64,000 nt of DNA from SHXR01 sp046160305 (GTDB lineage Bacteria; Pseudomonadota; Gammaproteobacteria; Burkholderiales; SG8-39): positions 1-64,000 of the forward strand of contig JBJXGX010000348.1 in the NCBI GenBank assembly GCA_046160305.1. Reading direction: 5' to 3'. Positions 31,956 to 41,600 of this stretch are shown piece by piece. Position 1 is the first letter of the stretch. Each line of letters starts with the position of its first letter. The position numbers and the translations under genes are program-made. The notes below the pieces were generated by a model. It did not search any database. It worked only from the letters and a program-made list of their open reading frames with translations, and was not told where the DNA came from.

Positions 31956-33533
31956 CTATTCCCACTCGATCGTCGCGGGCGGCTTGCTCGAAATGTCGAG
32001 GACAACGCGATTGATGCCCCGCACCTCGTTGATGATTCGCGTCGACACGCGCGCCAGCAGATCGTAGGGCAATGGCGCCCAGTCGGCCGTCATGAAATCA
32101 GTGGTTTGAACGGCGCGCAATGCAACCACGTGCTCGTAGGTGCGCCCATCGCCCATCACGCCTACGGATCGCACCGGCAGGAACACGGCGAATGCCTGCG
32201 CTGTTTTGTCGTACCAACCGGCGGCACGCAACTCATCAATGAAAATTGCATCCGCTCGACGGAGGAGGTCGGCGTACTCCGCTTTCACTTCGCCCAGAAT
32301 CCGCACGCCTAAACCAGGTCCTGGAAACGGATGGCGAAACACCATGTCCCGAGGCAGCCCCAACGCGAGGCCAAGCTCGCGCACTTCGTCTTTGAAGAGC
32401 TCACGAAGGGGTTCGAGCAAGGCAAGTCTCAGCGTGTCAGGCAGACCGCCGACGTTGTGATGCGATTTGATGCTCGCCGCCTTCTTCGTCTTGGCGCCGG
32501 CGGATTCGATGACATCGGGATAGATGGTGCCTTGCGCGAGCCAGCGAGCGTCTTTCAGCTTGGCGGCCTCGCGCTGAAACACTTCGACGAATTCGCGCCC
32601 GATGATCTTGCGCTTTTGCTCCGGATCGGCGACACCGGCGAGGTGGCGCATGAAGTCGGCGGACGCATCGACATGGATTACCTTCACGCCCAGATTCTTC
32701 GCGAAGGTGTCCATGACCTGCACGGCCTCGTTCAGCCGGAGCAAGCCGGTATCGACGAAAACGCACGTCAACTGGTCCCCGATCGCACGATGAATTAGCG
32801 CCGCGGCCACCGATGAATCGACCCCGCCGGAAAGTCCGAGGATCACCGCATCGCGACCCACTTGCGCTTGAATGCGAGCGACGGCTTCCGCTACATAACC
32901 GGGCATCGACCAGTCGCCACGACAGCCACAGATATCGCGGACGAATCGCTCGAGGATGGCGCTGCCCTGCTTCGTATGCGTCACTTCAGGATGAAACTGC
33001 ACCGCATAGAACCGCCGGTCTTCATCGGCCATGCCCGCGATCGGCGTGGTCGGGGTACTCGCGATCACTTTGAATCCGGGGGGCAACGTGTTGACCTTGT
33101 CGCCGTGGCTCATCCAGACATCGAGCAATCCGTGTCCCGCCGCATTGGAGCGATCTTCGATGTCACGAAACAGCCGCGAGTGGCCCCGCGCGCGGACTTC
33201 GGCATATCCAAACTCGCGCACGTTCGAACTCTCGACCACACCGCCGAGCTGCGCTGCCATGGTCTGCATGCCGTAGCAGATGCCCAGTACCGGGACACCG
33301 AGGGAAAAAACAATATCGGGCGCGCGAGGCGTTGTCCGCTCGGTCACTGACGCCGGGCCGCCGGACAAAATGATGCCGGTCGGGGCGAATTCGCGAATGA
33401 AGTCGGCCGACACATCGAACGGATGCAACTCGCCGTAGACACAATGCTCGCGAACACGGCGCGCGATCAACTGCGTGTACTGGGCTCCGAAATCGAGAAT
33501 AAGGATCCGATCGTGCGCCCTGCTATTCGACAC
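31956..33533 (-). CDS. guaA: GMP synthase (glutamine-hydrolysing)
   Basis: A 525-aa enzyme converting XMP to GMP. The class I glutamine amidotransferase domain (1-~200) has the nucleophile in G-I-C-Y-G-M-Q near residue 84 and the partner histidine in H-P-E-V near 178. An ATP-pyrophosphatase domain with L-S-G-G-V-D-S-S near 234 and the C-terminal dimerisation domain ending in P-P-A-T-I-E-W-E follow. The start overlaps the end of guaB by 11 nt, so both genes form the classic guaBA unit. Downstream, the AbiE island replaces the usual tadA. Confidence 0.96.
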   Translation of the reverse strand: MSNSRAHDRILILDFGAQYTQLIARRVREHCVYGELHPFDVSADFIREFAPTGIILSGGPASVTERTTPRAPDIVFSLGVPVLGICYGMQTMAAQLGGVVESSNVREFGYAEVRARGHSRLFRDIEDRSNAAGHGLLDVWMSHGDKVNTLPPGFKVIASTPTTPIAGMADEDRRFYAVQFHPEVTHTKQGSAILERFVRDICGCRGDWSMPGYVAEAVARIQAQVGRDAVILGLSGGVDSSVAAALIHRAIGDQLTCVFVDTGLLRLNEAVQVMDTFAKNLGVKVIHVDASADFMRHLAGVADPEQKRKIIGREFVEVFQREAAKLKDARWLAQGTIYPDVIESAGAKTKKAASIKSHHNVGGLPDTLRLALLEPLRELFKDEVRELGLALGLPRDMVFRHPFPGPGLGVRILGEVKAEYADLLRRADAIFIDELRAAGWYDKTAQAFAVFLPVRSVGVMGDGRTYEHVVALRAVQTTDFMTADWAPLPYDLLARVSTRIINEVRGINRVVLDISSKPPATIEWE

Positions 33534-34983
33534 GATAGTTCGGCGCCTCTTTCACGATCTGTACGTCGTGCACATGCGATTCACGCATCCCCGCGGAAGT
33601 GATCTCCACGAACTCGGCACGCGTTCGAATATCCTCGATCGTGGGGCAGCCGACATAGCCCATGCTTGCGCGCAACCCGCCCAGCAACTGATTGATGACC
33701 GCCACGACCGACCCTTTATAGGGAACGCGACCCTCGACACCCTCTGGAACCAGCTTGTCGGCATTCGACTCGGGGTCCTGAAAGTACCGGTCCGCCGCGC
33801 CCCGCTGCATGGCACCGATCGACCCCATACCGCGATACGATTTGTAGGAGCGTCCCTGGAACAGCTCGATCTCACCAGGCGCTTCTTCCGTTCCCGCGAA
33901 CAGGCTTCCCAGCATGACTGAATAGGCACCGGCCGCGATGGCTTTCGCGACGTCGCCCGAATAGCGAATACCACCGTCCGCGATCAGCGGCACACCGGTC
34001 CCGGCCAACGCTTTTGCGACGCTGCTGATCGCGGTGATCTGCGGGACGCCGACGCCGGCGACCACACGCGTCGTGCAAATGGAGCCCGGGCCGATGCCGA
34101 CCTTGACCGCGTCCGCCCCCTGGTCGAGCAGCGCTTTGGCACCGGTCGCCGTCGCGATATTTCCGCCGATCACTTCAACACGGGGAAAGTTACGCTTCAC
34201 CCAGCGGACCCGGTCGAGGACGGCTTGCGCATGGCCGTGCGCGGTATCGACGACGATCACGTCCACGCCTGCCTCGACCAGCGCGCCGACCCTTTCCTCG
34301 GTGCCGTCGCCCACACCGACCGCCGCCCCGACCCGCAGCTTGCCTTGCTCATCCTTGCAGGCGTACGGGTACTCGCTCGATTTCAAAATGTCTTTGACGG
34401 TGATGAGGCCGCGCAACTCGAACTTGTCGTTCACGACGAGGACGCGCTCCAGCCTTGACTTGTGCAACAGCGCTTGAGCCTCCTCCAGGGTCGCGCTTTC
34501 GCGCACGGTTACCAGGCGGTCACGCGGGGTCATGATATTGCGCACCGGCTGATCGAGCTCGGTTTCGAAGCGAAGATCGCGGTTGGTTACGATACCGACG
34601 ACGCGCGAGCCCTCGATCACCGGCAGCCCTGAAATGCGATGCAGCGCCGTGAGGGCCTTGACTTCGCGAACGGTCATCGAGGGCGGGATCGTGATCGGGT
34701 CCCGCAGAACCCCTGATTCGTACCGCTTGACCTTCTGCACCTCCAGCGCCTGCTGTTTCGACGTGAAGTTCTTGTGCACGATACCGATGCCCCCTTCTTG
34801 CGCGATGGCGATCGCCAGCCGGGCATCGGTCACCGTGTCCATGGCGGCCGATACCAGCGGCACGTTCAGATGGATGTTGCGGGTCAACCGGGTTTTGAGG
34901 TCGACTTCGCGCGGCAGGACGCTCGAATGCGCCGGGAGCAGTAGGACGTCGTCGAACGTGTAGGCTTTGGCGGCAATGCGCAT
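33523..34983 (-). CDS. guaB: Inosine-5'-monophosphate dehydrogenase
   Basis: A 486-aa IMP dehydrogenase (IMP to XMP with NAD+). The barrel is interrupted by two CBS domains (~95-205). The catalytic loop G-I-G-P-G-S-I-C-T-T-R with the nucleophilic cysteine is near residue 303, and the flap R-G-M-G-S near 388. ATG 34983 is the first codon (M-R-I-A-A-K-A-Y-T-F-D-D-V). A -10-like TATAAT sits 51 nt upstream on this strand. It is first in the guaBA operon. Confidence 0.96.
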   Translation of the reverse strand: MRIAAKAYTFDDVLLLPAHSSVLPREVDLKTRLTRNIHLNVPLVSAAMDTVTDARLAIAIAQEGGIGIVHKNFTSKQQALEVQKVKRYESGVLRDPITIPPSMTVREVKALTALHRISGLPVIEGSRVVGIVTNRDLRFETELDQPVRNIMTPRDRLVTVRESATLEEAQALLHKSRLERVLVVNDKFELRGLITVKDILKSSEYPYACKDEQGKLRVGAAVGVGDGTEERVGALVEAGVDVIVVDTAHGHAQAVLDRVRWVKRNFPRVEVIGGNIATATGAKALLDQGADAVKVGIGPGSICTTRVVAGVGVPQITAISSVAKALAGTGVPLIADGGIRYSGDVAKAIAAGAYSVMLGSLFAGTEEAPGEIELFQGRSYKSYRGMGSIGAMQRGAADRYFQDPESNADKLVPEGVEGRVPYKGSVVAVINQLLGGLRASMGYVGCPTIEDIRTRAEFVEITSAGMRESHVHDVQIVKEAPNYRVE

Positions 34984-35033
34984 GGACCGGAATACGGGCA
35001 GTGAAGCAGGGTTGGGTCGGGCCGCAAAGGGAA

Positions 35034-35039
35034 ATTATA
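35034..35039 (-). promoter_or_regulatory. Candidate -10 element for guaBA
   Basis: TATAAT on the minus strand, 51 nt upstream of the guaB ATG, in a gap whose other side leads to the divergent DUF4124 gene. No convincing -35 was seen at 16-18 nt spacing. Confidence 0.4.
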
Positions 35040-35173
35040 CACTTCCCGACCCTGCCGATCGTGGGCTTCGAAGCGGACCTGCCGATGTGAACGAAGCCGC
35101 CCGCATTTCCTGGGGCCCATCTTGCATCCAGCCGTTTTCCATCGCGCCCGCTTCGGGCCCGGGAGTCGTCGTC

Positions 35174-35644
35174 ATGCGTATCTTGATTCTTGCCGCCACC
35201 GTCCTCGTCAGCGCAAGCGTGATTGCCCAGCCGTATCGATGGGTTGATGCGAATGGTCGGGTCCAGTATTCCGATCATCCTCCGGTCGGAACGACCAATG
35301 CCAAGACGGTCAAATCGAAGATCAGCACGGCGACGGGAACGCCCGGATCAAGCGACGCCGCGTCCGCCAAGAGCGCCCCGCTAACCCCTGCTGAACAAGA
35401 GCAGGGGTTTCGCAAGCGCAGGGTCGAGGAGCAGGAAAAAGCGCAGAAGCTTGCCAAGGACGAAGAAGCGGCAAAGGAGAAGCGTGATGCCTGCAAAAGC
35501 GCGCAGCGAAGCCTGGCCGGCATGGAGGCGGTCGGACGCGTCACACGCACCAACGATGCCGGTGAGCGCGAGTTCCTGAACGATGCGGAAATCGCCACCG
35601 AGAAGGAACGTACCCGCAAGATCGCCGCAAGCGCCTGCAATTAG
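35174..35644 (+). CDS. DUF4124-domain periplasmic protein
   Basis: A 156-aa protein. A signal peptide (residues 1-~20, A-S-V-I-A-Q cleavage region) is followed by the DUF4124 motif Y-R-W-V-D-A-N-G-R-V-Q-Y-S-D, a serine/alanine linker, and a charged coiled-coil-like segment (about residues 75-105) typical of these proteins. The function is unknown. The start at ATG 35174 keeps the signal peptide at the N-terminus; a longer frame upstream has no signal. The gene is divergent from guaB and convergent with rnfH, as in related genomes. Confidence 0.85.
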   Translation: MRILILAATVLVSASVIAQPYRWVDANGRVQYSDHPPVGTTNAKTVKSKISTATGTPGSSDAASAKSAPLTPAEQEQGFRKRRVEEQEKAQKLAKDEEAAKEKRDACKSAQRSLAGMEAVGRVTRTNDAGEREFLNDAEIATEKERTRKIAASACN

Positions 35645-35676
35645 CCGTACCGCCGGGTGCGCCGCTCGACGTCACA

Positions 35677-35976
35677 CTAGGCGATACCCCCGGAATCTAC
35701 CCGACGTTTGCGCGCCCGCGCACGCCGCGCGGCCTTCGGATCCACCCGCAGGGGTCGAAGGATCTCAACCCGATCCCCGCACGCCAAGGGTTGATCGATG
35801 GCGGCCGGAATGCCGTGGATCGCCAGACCGTAGCCGCTCGCAAAATCGACTTCCGGACACTGGCCAAGAATCCCGCTTGCGGAAAGCGCGAGCCCGACCG
35901 TCGCGCTGTCCTCAAGATCCAAAAGCCGCCGGATCCAGGTACGATCGCTCATTGCGTAGATGACTTCAACCCGCAT
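35677..35976 (-). CDS. rnfH: RnfH family (ubiquitin-like fold) protein
   Basis: A 99-aa RnfH/UPF0125 protein (start M-R-V-E-V-I-Y-A, then L-P-L-like turn, G-D-R-V-E-I-L-R-P-L near residue 72). The C-terminal tail is arginine-rich. The role is uncertain; it is the usual partner of ratA. Its start at 35976 overlaps the end of ratA by 11 nt, so the two are co-translated. Longer frames upstream of this ATG are only open sequence inside ratA. Confidence 0.88.
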   Translation of the reverse strand: MRVEVIYAMSDRTWIRRLLDLEDSATVGLALSASGILGQCPEVDFASGYGLAIHGIPAAIDQPLACGDRVEILRPLRVDPKAARRARARKRRVDSGGIA

Positions 35977-36415
35977 CGCGCTTGCCTTGGTCAAGACTCT
36001 CGGCGCGACGGACGAACGCCTCGACCAAGGTGCCCGCAATGAAGCTGAACATCGGGCCGACGAGGTGTTCGAGCAACCCGCTCGCAAGCTGATAGTTGAG
36101 AACCAAGTGCACCTTCGACGCATCCGCCCCAAGGGGTACGAACGACCACCTGCCATCGAGATGATTGAACGGGCCCTCGACAAGCTTGAGCTCGATTGAC
36201 TGATCCGGATGCGTTTTGTTGCGGGTCGTAAAGCGCTGGCGAATGCCTCGAAATTCGATATGAAGCGTCGCCTCCACCTCGTCCGGTGCGATCAAACGCC
36301 GCTCGCTTCCCTGACACCACGGCAGGAATTGCGGATAGGCAGGGATGTCGGCGACGAGTGCGTGCATCACGAATGCGGGGTGCAACACCAGCGCGGAGCG
36401 TTCGATATGGACCAT
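35966..36415 (-). CDS. ratA: RatA/Coq10-like START-domain protein
   Basis: A 149-aa SRPBCC/START-fold protein (V-A-D-I-P-A-Y-P-Q-F-L-P-W-C near residues 21-34 is the family signature). Homologues are called ribosome-association toxin RatA, but most proteobacterial members are related to the ubiquinone-binding Coq10. No toxicity can be claimed here. It overlaps rnfH downstream and is divergent from smpB, an arrangement conserved in beta- and gammaproteobacteria. Confidence 0.9.
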   Translation of the reverse strand: MVHIERSALVLHPAFVMHALVADIPAYPQFLPWCQGSERRLIAPDEVEATLHIEFRGIRQRFTTRNKTHPDQSIELKLVEGPFNHLDGRWSFVPLGADASKVHLVLNYQLASGLLEHLVGPMFSFIAGTLVEAFVRRAESLDQGKRDAG

Positions 36416-36450
36416 TGGTGGAAGGTTGGCTGCCCGGACCCGACGACGGC

Positions 36451-36456
36451 TACAAT
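36451..36456 (+). promoter_or_regulatory. Candidate -10 element for smpB
   Basis: TACAAT 28 nt before the smpB ATG, with TTGGCT at 36426-36431 as a loose -35 (19-nt spacer). It lies in the 68-nt divergent gap with ratA. Confidence 0.35.
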
Positions 36457-36483
36457 CGCCTCACCATTCCGCGGCCAGACCCA

Positions 36484-36933
36484 ATGAGTATTGTCGAGAA
36501 TCGCAAGGCGTCACACGACTATTTTATCGAGGAGCGCTTCGAAGCGGGGCTCGTTCTCGAAGGTTGGGAGGTGAAGGCGATCCGCGCCGGACGCGCGCAG
36601 TTGAAAGAAGCCTATGTCATCGTGAGCAAGGACGAGATGTTCCTGATCGGCGCCCACATCGCGCCGCTGCCGACCGCCTCGACGCATGTCAATCCTGATC
36701 CGACCCGCACACGCAAGCTCCTGCTCCATGCCCTCGAGATCGAACGCCTGATCGGCAAGGTCGAGCGAGCCGGCTATGCATTGGTGCCGATCGATTTGCA
36801 TTACACCAATGGGCGCATCAAGCTGCAGATCGGGCTGGCAAAAGGAAAACGGCAGTTCGACAAGCGCCAAGTCGAGAAGGAACGCGAATGGGATCGGGAG
36901 AAGCAGCGGCTCCTGCGGCATCAGACGCGCTAG
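36484..36933 (+). CDS. smpB: SsrA-binding protein
   Basis: A 149-aa SmpB, the partner of tmRNA in trans-translation. It shows N-R-K-A-S-H-D-Y-F-I-E-E near residue 5, G-W-E-V-K-A-I-R near 27 and the basic C-terminal tail K-R-Q-F-D-K-R ... R-H-Q-T-R, which mimics the codon-anticodon region in the ribosome. The start ATG 36484 is in register with the family. No ssrA gene was found in the window. Confidence 0.95.
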   Translation: MSIVENRKASHDYFIEERFEAGLVLEGWEVKAIRAGRAQLKEAYVIVSKDEMFLIGAHIAPLPTASTHVNPDPTRTRKLLLHALEIERLIGKVERAGYALVPIDLHYTNGRIKLQIGLAKGKRQFDKRQVEKEREWDREKQRLLRHQTR

Positions 36934-37053
36934 GCATGCGGGCATGTAAGCGACGGACCGCGCAGGTTGCCGGGCATCGACGGGCCTAGAGCGAGGTGCG
37001 GCCGCAGTTGGACACGGTGCGAGAAACGACGGCGCGAAAACAATCCAGCGCTT

Positions 37054-37096
37054 GGTCTCAGCTTCCTGTTCTCAGCTTCCCGTTCTCAGCTTCCCA
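37054..37096. repeat. Three tandem copies of a 14-bp unit (tctcagcttcc[c/t]gt) at the ispF stop
   Basis: Three near-identical 14-bp copies run head to tail: tctcagcttcctgt, tctcagcttcccgt and tctcagcttcccat. The last copy contains the ispF stop codon (TCA at 37086-37088). The expansion could lengthen or shorten only the untranslated side. Confidence 0.6.
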
Positions 37097-37583
37097 TCAA
37101 GCCGGGTGCCGAGGTCTCGATCAAGGCAATGGCTTCCGCGGCGATCCCTTCGCCGCGTCCGGTGAAGCCAAGCCGCTCGGTGGTTTTTGCCTTGACATTG
37201 ACCTGCCCGGGCGCGAGGCCGAGCGCGCCCGCAATGCGCTCTACCATCGCCGGAATGTGCGGTGCCATGCGTGGTGATTGCGCGATGATCGTCGCATCGA
37301 CATTGACGATTGCATATCCCGCGTCCGCCAGCAGCTTGCGCACCGCCGAAAGAAGAACGACGCTGTCGGCGCCTCGATAGCGCTCATCCGTATCCGGGAA
37401 ATGCCGTCCGATGTCACCGAGCGCAGCGGCGCCGAGCAACGCGTCGATCACCGCATGCAGCAGCACGTCGGCATCCGAATGGCCGTCGAGCCCGCGCGCG
37501 AATGGAATCGTTACGCCGCCGATGATAAGCGGGCGTCCAACGACAAGTGCATGGGCGTCGAACCCTTGCCCGATACGGTGCAT
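37086..37583 (-). CDS. ispF: 2-C-methyl-D-erythritol 2,4-cyclodiphosphate synthase
   Basis: A 165-aa trimeric zinc enzyme of the MEP isoprenoid pathway. The zinc ligands D-A-H (G-Q-G-F-D-A-H at residues 5-11) and L-D-G-H-S-D-A-D-V-L-L-H near 34-45 are present, as is the I-G-R-H-F-P-D-T-D motif near 58 and K-A-K-T-T-E-R-L-G-F-T-G near 133. It follows ispD after 13 nt on the same strand. Start ATG 37583. Confidence 0.94.
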   Translation of the reverse strand: MHRIGQGFDAHALVVGRPLIIGGVTIPFARGLDGHSDADVLLHAVIDALLGAAALGDIGRHFPDTDERYRGADSVVLLSAVRKLLADAGYAIVNVDATIIAQSPRMAPHIPAMVERIAGALGLAPGQVNVKAKTTERLGFTGRGEGIAAEAIALIETSAPGLMGS

Positions 37584-37596
37584 CGCGATGTCCTGA

Positions 37597-38304
37597 TTAC
37601 TTCGACGATTTATGTTGACGCATCCACGCCGACACCAATGTGAGATCTTCCGGATGCGTGACCTTGATATTCGTCCCGGCACCGGGGACCAGAAGCGGAT
37701 GCAGTCCGAGCCGCTCGACCGCGCTCGCCTCATCGGTGATCGTCAAATCCAGAGCATGGCCTGCACCCAACGCCTGCAGCAACGTACCGTAGCGAAACAT
37801 CTGCGGTGTCAGGGCGCGCCAAAGCGAAGAGCGATCGACGGTTTGCGCCACGTGCCCTGCTCCGTCATCGCTCTTCAAGGTGTCGGTCACGCGCGCCGCA
37901 AGCAGCCCACCAACCGCGGAATCACCGAGGGCATCGATCAAGCGCCCGACGTCGGCCGCGATGAGACATGGTCGCACGGCATCATGCACCAACACCCAAT
38001 CGTGGAGATCGATCGCATCGGCGCAACCGATCAACCCGTTGTACACGCTGGTCGTGCGCGACTCGCCACCGCAATACAAAGGAATGACGCGATCGGCCTC
38101 GAGCGGCCACGCAATACGGCTGAAATAGTGGTCGTCCGCGCTCAGCACGACGAATACACGCTCCACGCGCGCATCCGCGAGCAATCCCCGAATCGCATGG
38201 GCGATCAGCGGGGCGCCGGCGATTTCCAGGTACTGCTTGGGAAGCTCGCTGCCAAAGCGCCGCCCGAATCCAGCGGCTGGAACGAGTCCGAAATATTTTG
38301 CCAT
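37597..38304 (-). CDS. ispD: 2-C-methyl-D-erythritol 4-phosphate cytidylyltransferase
   Basis: A 235-aa enzyme joining MEP and CTP. The CTP-binding P-A-A-G-F-G-R-R-F-G lies at residues 8-17 with K at ~22 (L-P-K-Q-Y). V-H-D-A-V-R-P-C near 105 and I-T-D-E-A-S-A-V-E near 190 are diagnostic. The start ATG 38304 gives the standard N-terminus M-A-K-Y-F-G-L-V-P-A. It forms a pair with ispF. Confidence 0.94.
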   Translation of the reverse strand: MAKYFGLVPAAGFGRRFGSELPKQYLEIAGAPLIAHAIRGLLADARVERVFVVLSADDHYFSRIAWPLEADRVIPLYCGGESRTTSVYNGLIGCADAIDLHDWVLVHDAVRPCLIAADVGRLIDALGDSAVGGLLAARVTDTLKSDDGAGHVAQTVDRSSLWRALTPQMFRYGTLLQALGAGHALDLTITDEASAVERLGLHPLLVPGAGTNIKVTHPEDLTLVSAWMRQHKSSK

Positions 38305-38636
38305 TTTGAGGAGCTTGCCTTTTTCGCGGGGCCCGCGCGAGACGATCCGATCAGCGGCGCTATCGAACGGGCGACCTGATCCGCGCGAACAACGCGTTCC
38401 GACCATCCATTACGGCGGCGCCGTTGAGCTCGCGACACCTTGTGATGGCTATAATACCGGCCCATAAGCGATGACGCGGAGCGGATCAGGACACGAACAT
38501 CCGATTGCGCCGCATCGTGCATCGCCACCGCGGCTCTTTCGGTCGACGATCCCACGAAGGCGCTTGATCGATGTGACGCTGGCATCGCTCGCATCCGCGT
38601 ACCGTGTCCGCCTACTCTCCCCATCGATTCTCGCTG
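38305..38636. other. Divergent intergenic region between ispD and mfd
   Basis: About 330 bases without a supported gene. It contains a TATAAT element at 38450-38455 reading toward mfd. The remaining frames are short and shift between strands without recognisable motifs. Confidence 0.45.
38450..38455 (+). promoter_or_regulatory. Candidate -10 element for mfd
   Basis: TATAAT in the context ggctataataccggcc, about 180 nt before the mfd start; the context resembles other candidates in this window. The -35 candidate TTGAGC (38424-38429) has an overlong 20-nt spacer. Confidence 0.35.
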
Positions 38637-41600
38637 ATGTCCTCTGTCGTTTTACCCGCCAAACCGCCCCGACAACGCCTCGAGAATTTGCCGGGCTCCG
38701 CGGATGCCTTCGAGCTGGCGCGCATCGCGAGCAAGCTCAAAGCCGATGCCGAGAAGCGCCTCGTCACCGTCATTTGCGCCTCGGCCTTGGATGCCCAGCG
38801 ACTCCGCGACGAGATCGCATTCTTCGCGCCCACCTTGCAGGTCCATTTGTTCGCCGACTGGGAGACCCTTCCTTACGACGCGCTCTCCCCGCACCAGGAT
38901 CTCGTCTCCGAGCGCCTCGAGACCCTGTACAAAGTCATGCAGGGTGAAGCGGGTGTGCTCGTCGTGCCCGCCACCACGGCACTGCAGCGTCTTGGCCCGC
39001 CCTCTTTTCTTGCGGCGCACACGTTCTTCATCAAGGCGGGCACGAAGCTCGAGTTGGCAAGCCTGCGCGAGCAACTGGTCCGCGGCGGCTACAGTCATGT
39101 CACCCAGGTCATGTCGCCAGGCGAATTCTGTGTGCGCGGCGGCCTGGTCGATCTGTTCCCGATGGGAAGCTCCCTGCCCTTTCGCATCGATCTGGTCGAT
39201 GAGGATATCGAAACCATCCGCACCTTCGATCCGGATACGCAGCGCACGGTCTACAAGGTGAATGAAATTCGCCTGCTGCCTGCCCGCGAATTTCCGATGC
39301 ATGAGGCGGCTCGAACCGGATTTCGCGCGCGCTTTCGCGAAACGATCGAAGGCGATGTGTCCAAGTCGACGATCTATCGCGACGTGAGCAACGGCGTTCC
39401 GACGGCCGGTATCGAGTATTACCTGCCGCTTTTCTTCGACGAGACGAGCACGCTGTTCGATTATCTGCCCCGCAACACGACGCTCGTCCTGCACCACGAT
39501 TGCTCCGCCGCGATCGATGAGTTCTGGCGCGATCTGAATTCCCGCTATTCGTTATTGAAAGGCGATCGGTCGCGCCCGCTCCTGTCACCGATCGCGCTCT
39601 TCTTGTCGAGTGAGCAATTCTTCGTCGGGCTCCGCGCGTTCTCACGGATTGATATCCGTGGACAGCAGAGCGATTCCGACGCCGACGACACCCCGGCGTT
39701 CTCGGTGCTCCCCGACGTATCGGTGGATCGCCGCGCACCCGATCCCCTGCATCGCGTCAAAGCCTTCCTCGAGCGGACGCCCCACCGTACCTTGATCGCC
39801 GCCGAGTCGGCGGGCCGTCGCGAAACCATGCGCGAATACTTCGGCGAGTACGGCCTCGTGACCGCGCCCGCGCCGGACTTCGGATCGTTCGCGAATGCAA
39901 CGGCGCGCATCATGCTTGGCGTCGCGCCGCTCACCGGCGGATTCACCGCGCGCGATGCGGGCCTCGTCATCGTCACCGAGTCGGAACTCTATGCCTCGAC
40001 CGCACGGGCGCGCGGCGGTCGCAATGACGCCAAGCGCACGTCGGTGGAAGGCATGGTGCGCGATCTCGCCGAATTGCGCGTCGGGGATCCGGTCGTCCAT
40101 GTCGAGCATGGCGTCGGACGCTATCAGGGGTTGGTGAGCCTCGATATCGGTGATGGTGAGAACGAGTTTCTGGCCCTCGAATACGCGGGCGCTGCGAAGT
40201 TGTACGTACCGGTGGCGCAGTTGCATGTGATCAGCCGCTACGCCGGTGGCCCGCCGGAGCATGCGCCGCTACACCAGCTCGGCAGCGAACAGTGGGAAAA
40301 GGCGAAGCGGAAGGCGGCCGGGCAAGTGCGCGATACCGCGGCGGAGCTTCTTGCGATCTACGCGCAGCGCGCGGCGCGGCAGGGACACAGCTTCGATGTC
40401 AAGACACACGACCTCGAAGCCTTCGCCGAAGGCTTCGGATTCGAGGAAACCCCGGATCAGGCCGCGGCGATCGATGCGGTGATCGATGATATGCGCGCGG
40501 GAAAACCGATGGATCGGCTCGTCTGCGGCGATGTCGGATTCGGTAAGACCGAAGTCGCGTTGCGCGCTACGTTCGTCGCGGTCGCCGACGGTCAACAGGT
40601 CGCGGTGCTCACGCCCACCACGCTCCTTGCGGAGCAGCATTTCAATACGTTCTCCGATCGCTTCGCGGACTGGCCGATCAAGATTGCGGAGCTGTCCCGA
40701 TTTCGCACCGGCAAGGAGCAAAGTGCCACCCTCGCCGCGCTTGCCACCGGCGGCGTCGACATCGTCATTGGTACCCATAAGATTCTTTCTTCCGACGTGA
40801 AGTTCCGGCGCCTGGGCCTCGTCATCGTCGACGAAGAGCATCGCTTCGGGGTCCGGCAGAAAGAGGCGCTCAAAGCGCTGCGCGCCGAGGTTGATGTCCT
40901 CACCTTGACCGCCACGCCGATTCCTCGCACGCTCGCAATGTCGCTTGAGGGGCTGCGCGACCTCTCCGTTATCGCCACCGCACCGTCGCGACGCCTGGCG
41001 ATCAAGACCTTCGTCATGCCCTACTCGCCCGGTGTGATCCGCGAAGCCATGATGCGCGAGCTGAAGCGCGGCGGGCAGATCTACTTTCTGCACAACGACG
41101 TGCAAAGCATCGACGCCCAATGCGAGAGGCTGCGTGAGCTGGTGCCCGAAGCGCGGATCGCGATCGCTCACGGTCAGATGCCGGAGCGCGCACTGGAACG
41201 CGTCATGCGCGAGTTCCTGCAGCAGCGCCACAACGTGCTGCTCTGCTCGACGATCATCGAGACCGGCATCGATATCCCGACTGCGAACACGATCCTTATC
41301 GATCGCGCCGATAAGTTCGGGCTGGCGCAGTTGCACCAGTTGCGGGGCCGTGTCGGACGCTCCCATCATCAGGCCTATGCTTATCTGTTGACGCCGCCGG
41401 CCGATGCGCTCGGGACGGCGGCGAAAAAGCGGCTCGAAGCGATCCAAATGATGGAGGAGCTGGGTTCGGGCTTCTACCTCGCCATGCATGACCTGGAGAT
41501 TCGCGGCGCGGGCGAGGTCCTCGGTGATGAGCAAAGCGGTGAGATGCAGGAGATCGGGTTCAATCTCTATGCGGACATGTTGAACACCGCGGTGCGCGCA

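Noticed and set aside
35966..36415. RatA as the toxin of a toxin-antitoxin pair with RnfH
   Set aside because: The conserved pair is widespread housekeeping and Coq10-like; no sequence evidence for toxicity.
40269..41534. 421-codon minus-strand frame inside mfd
   Set aside because: Antisense to strongly conserved helicase motifs of Mfd; composition rich in Arg/His/Gln as expected for a shadow frame.
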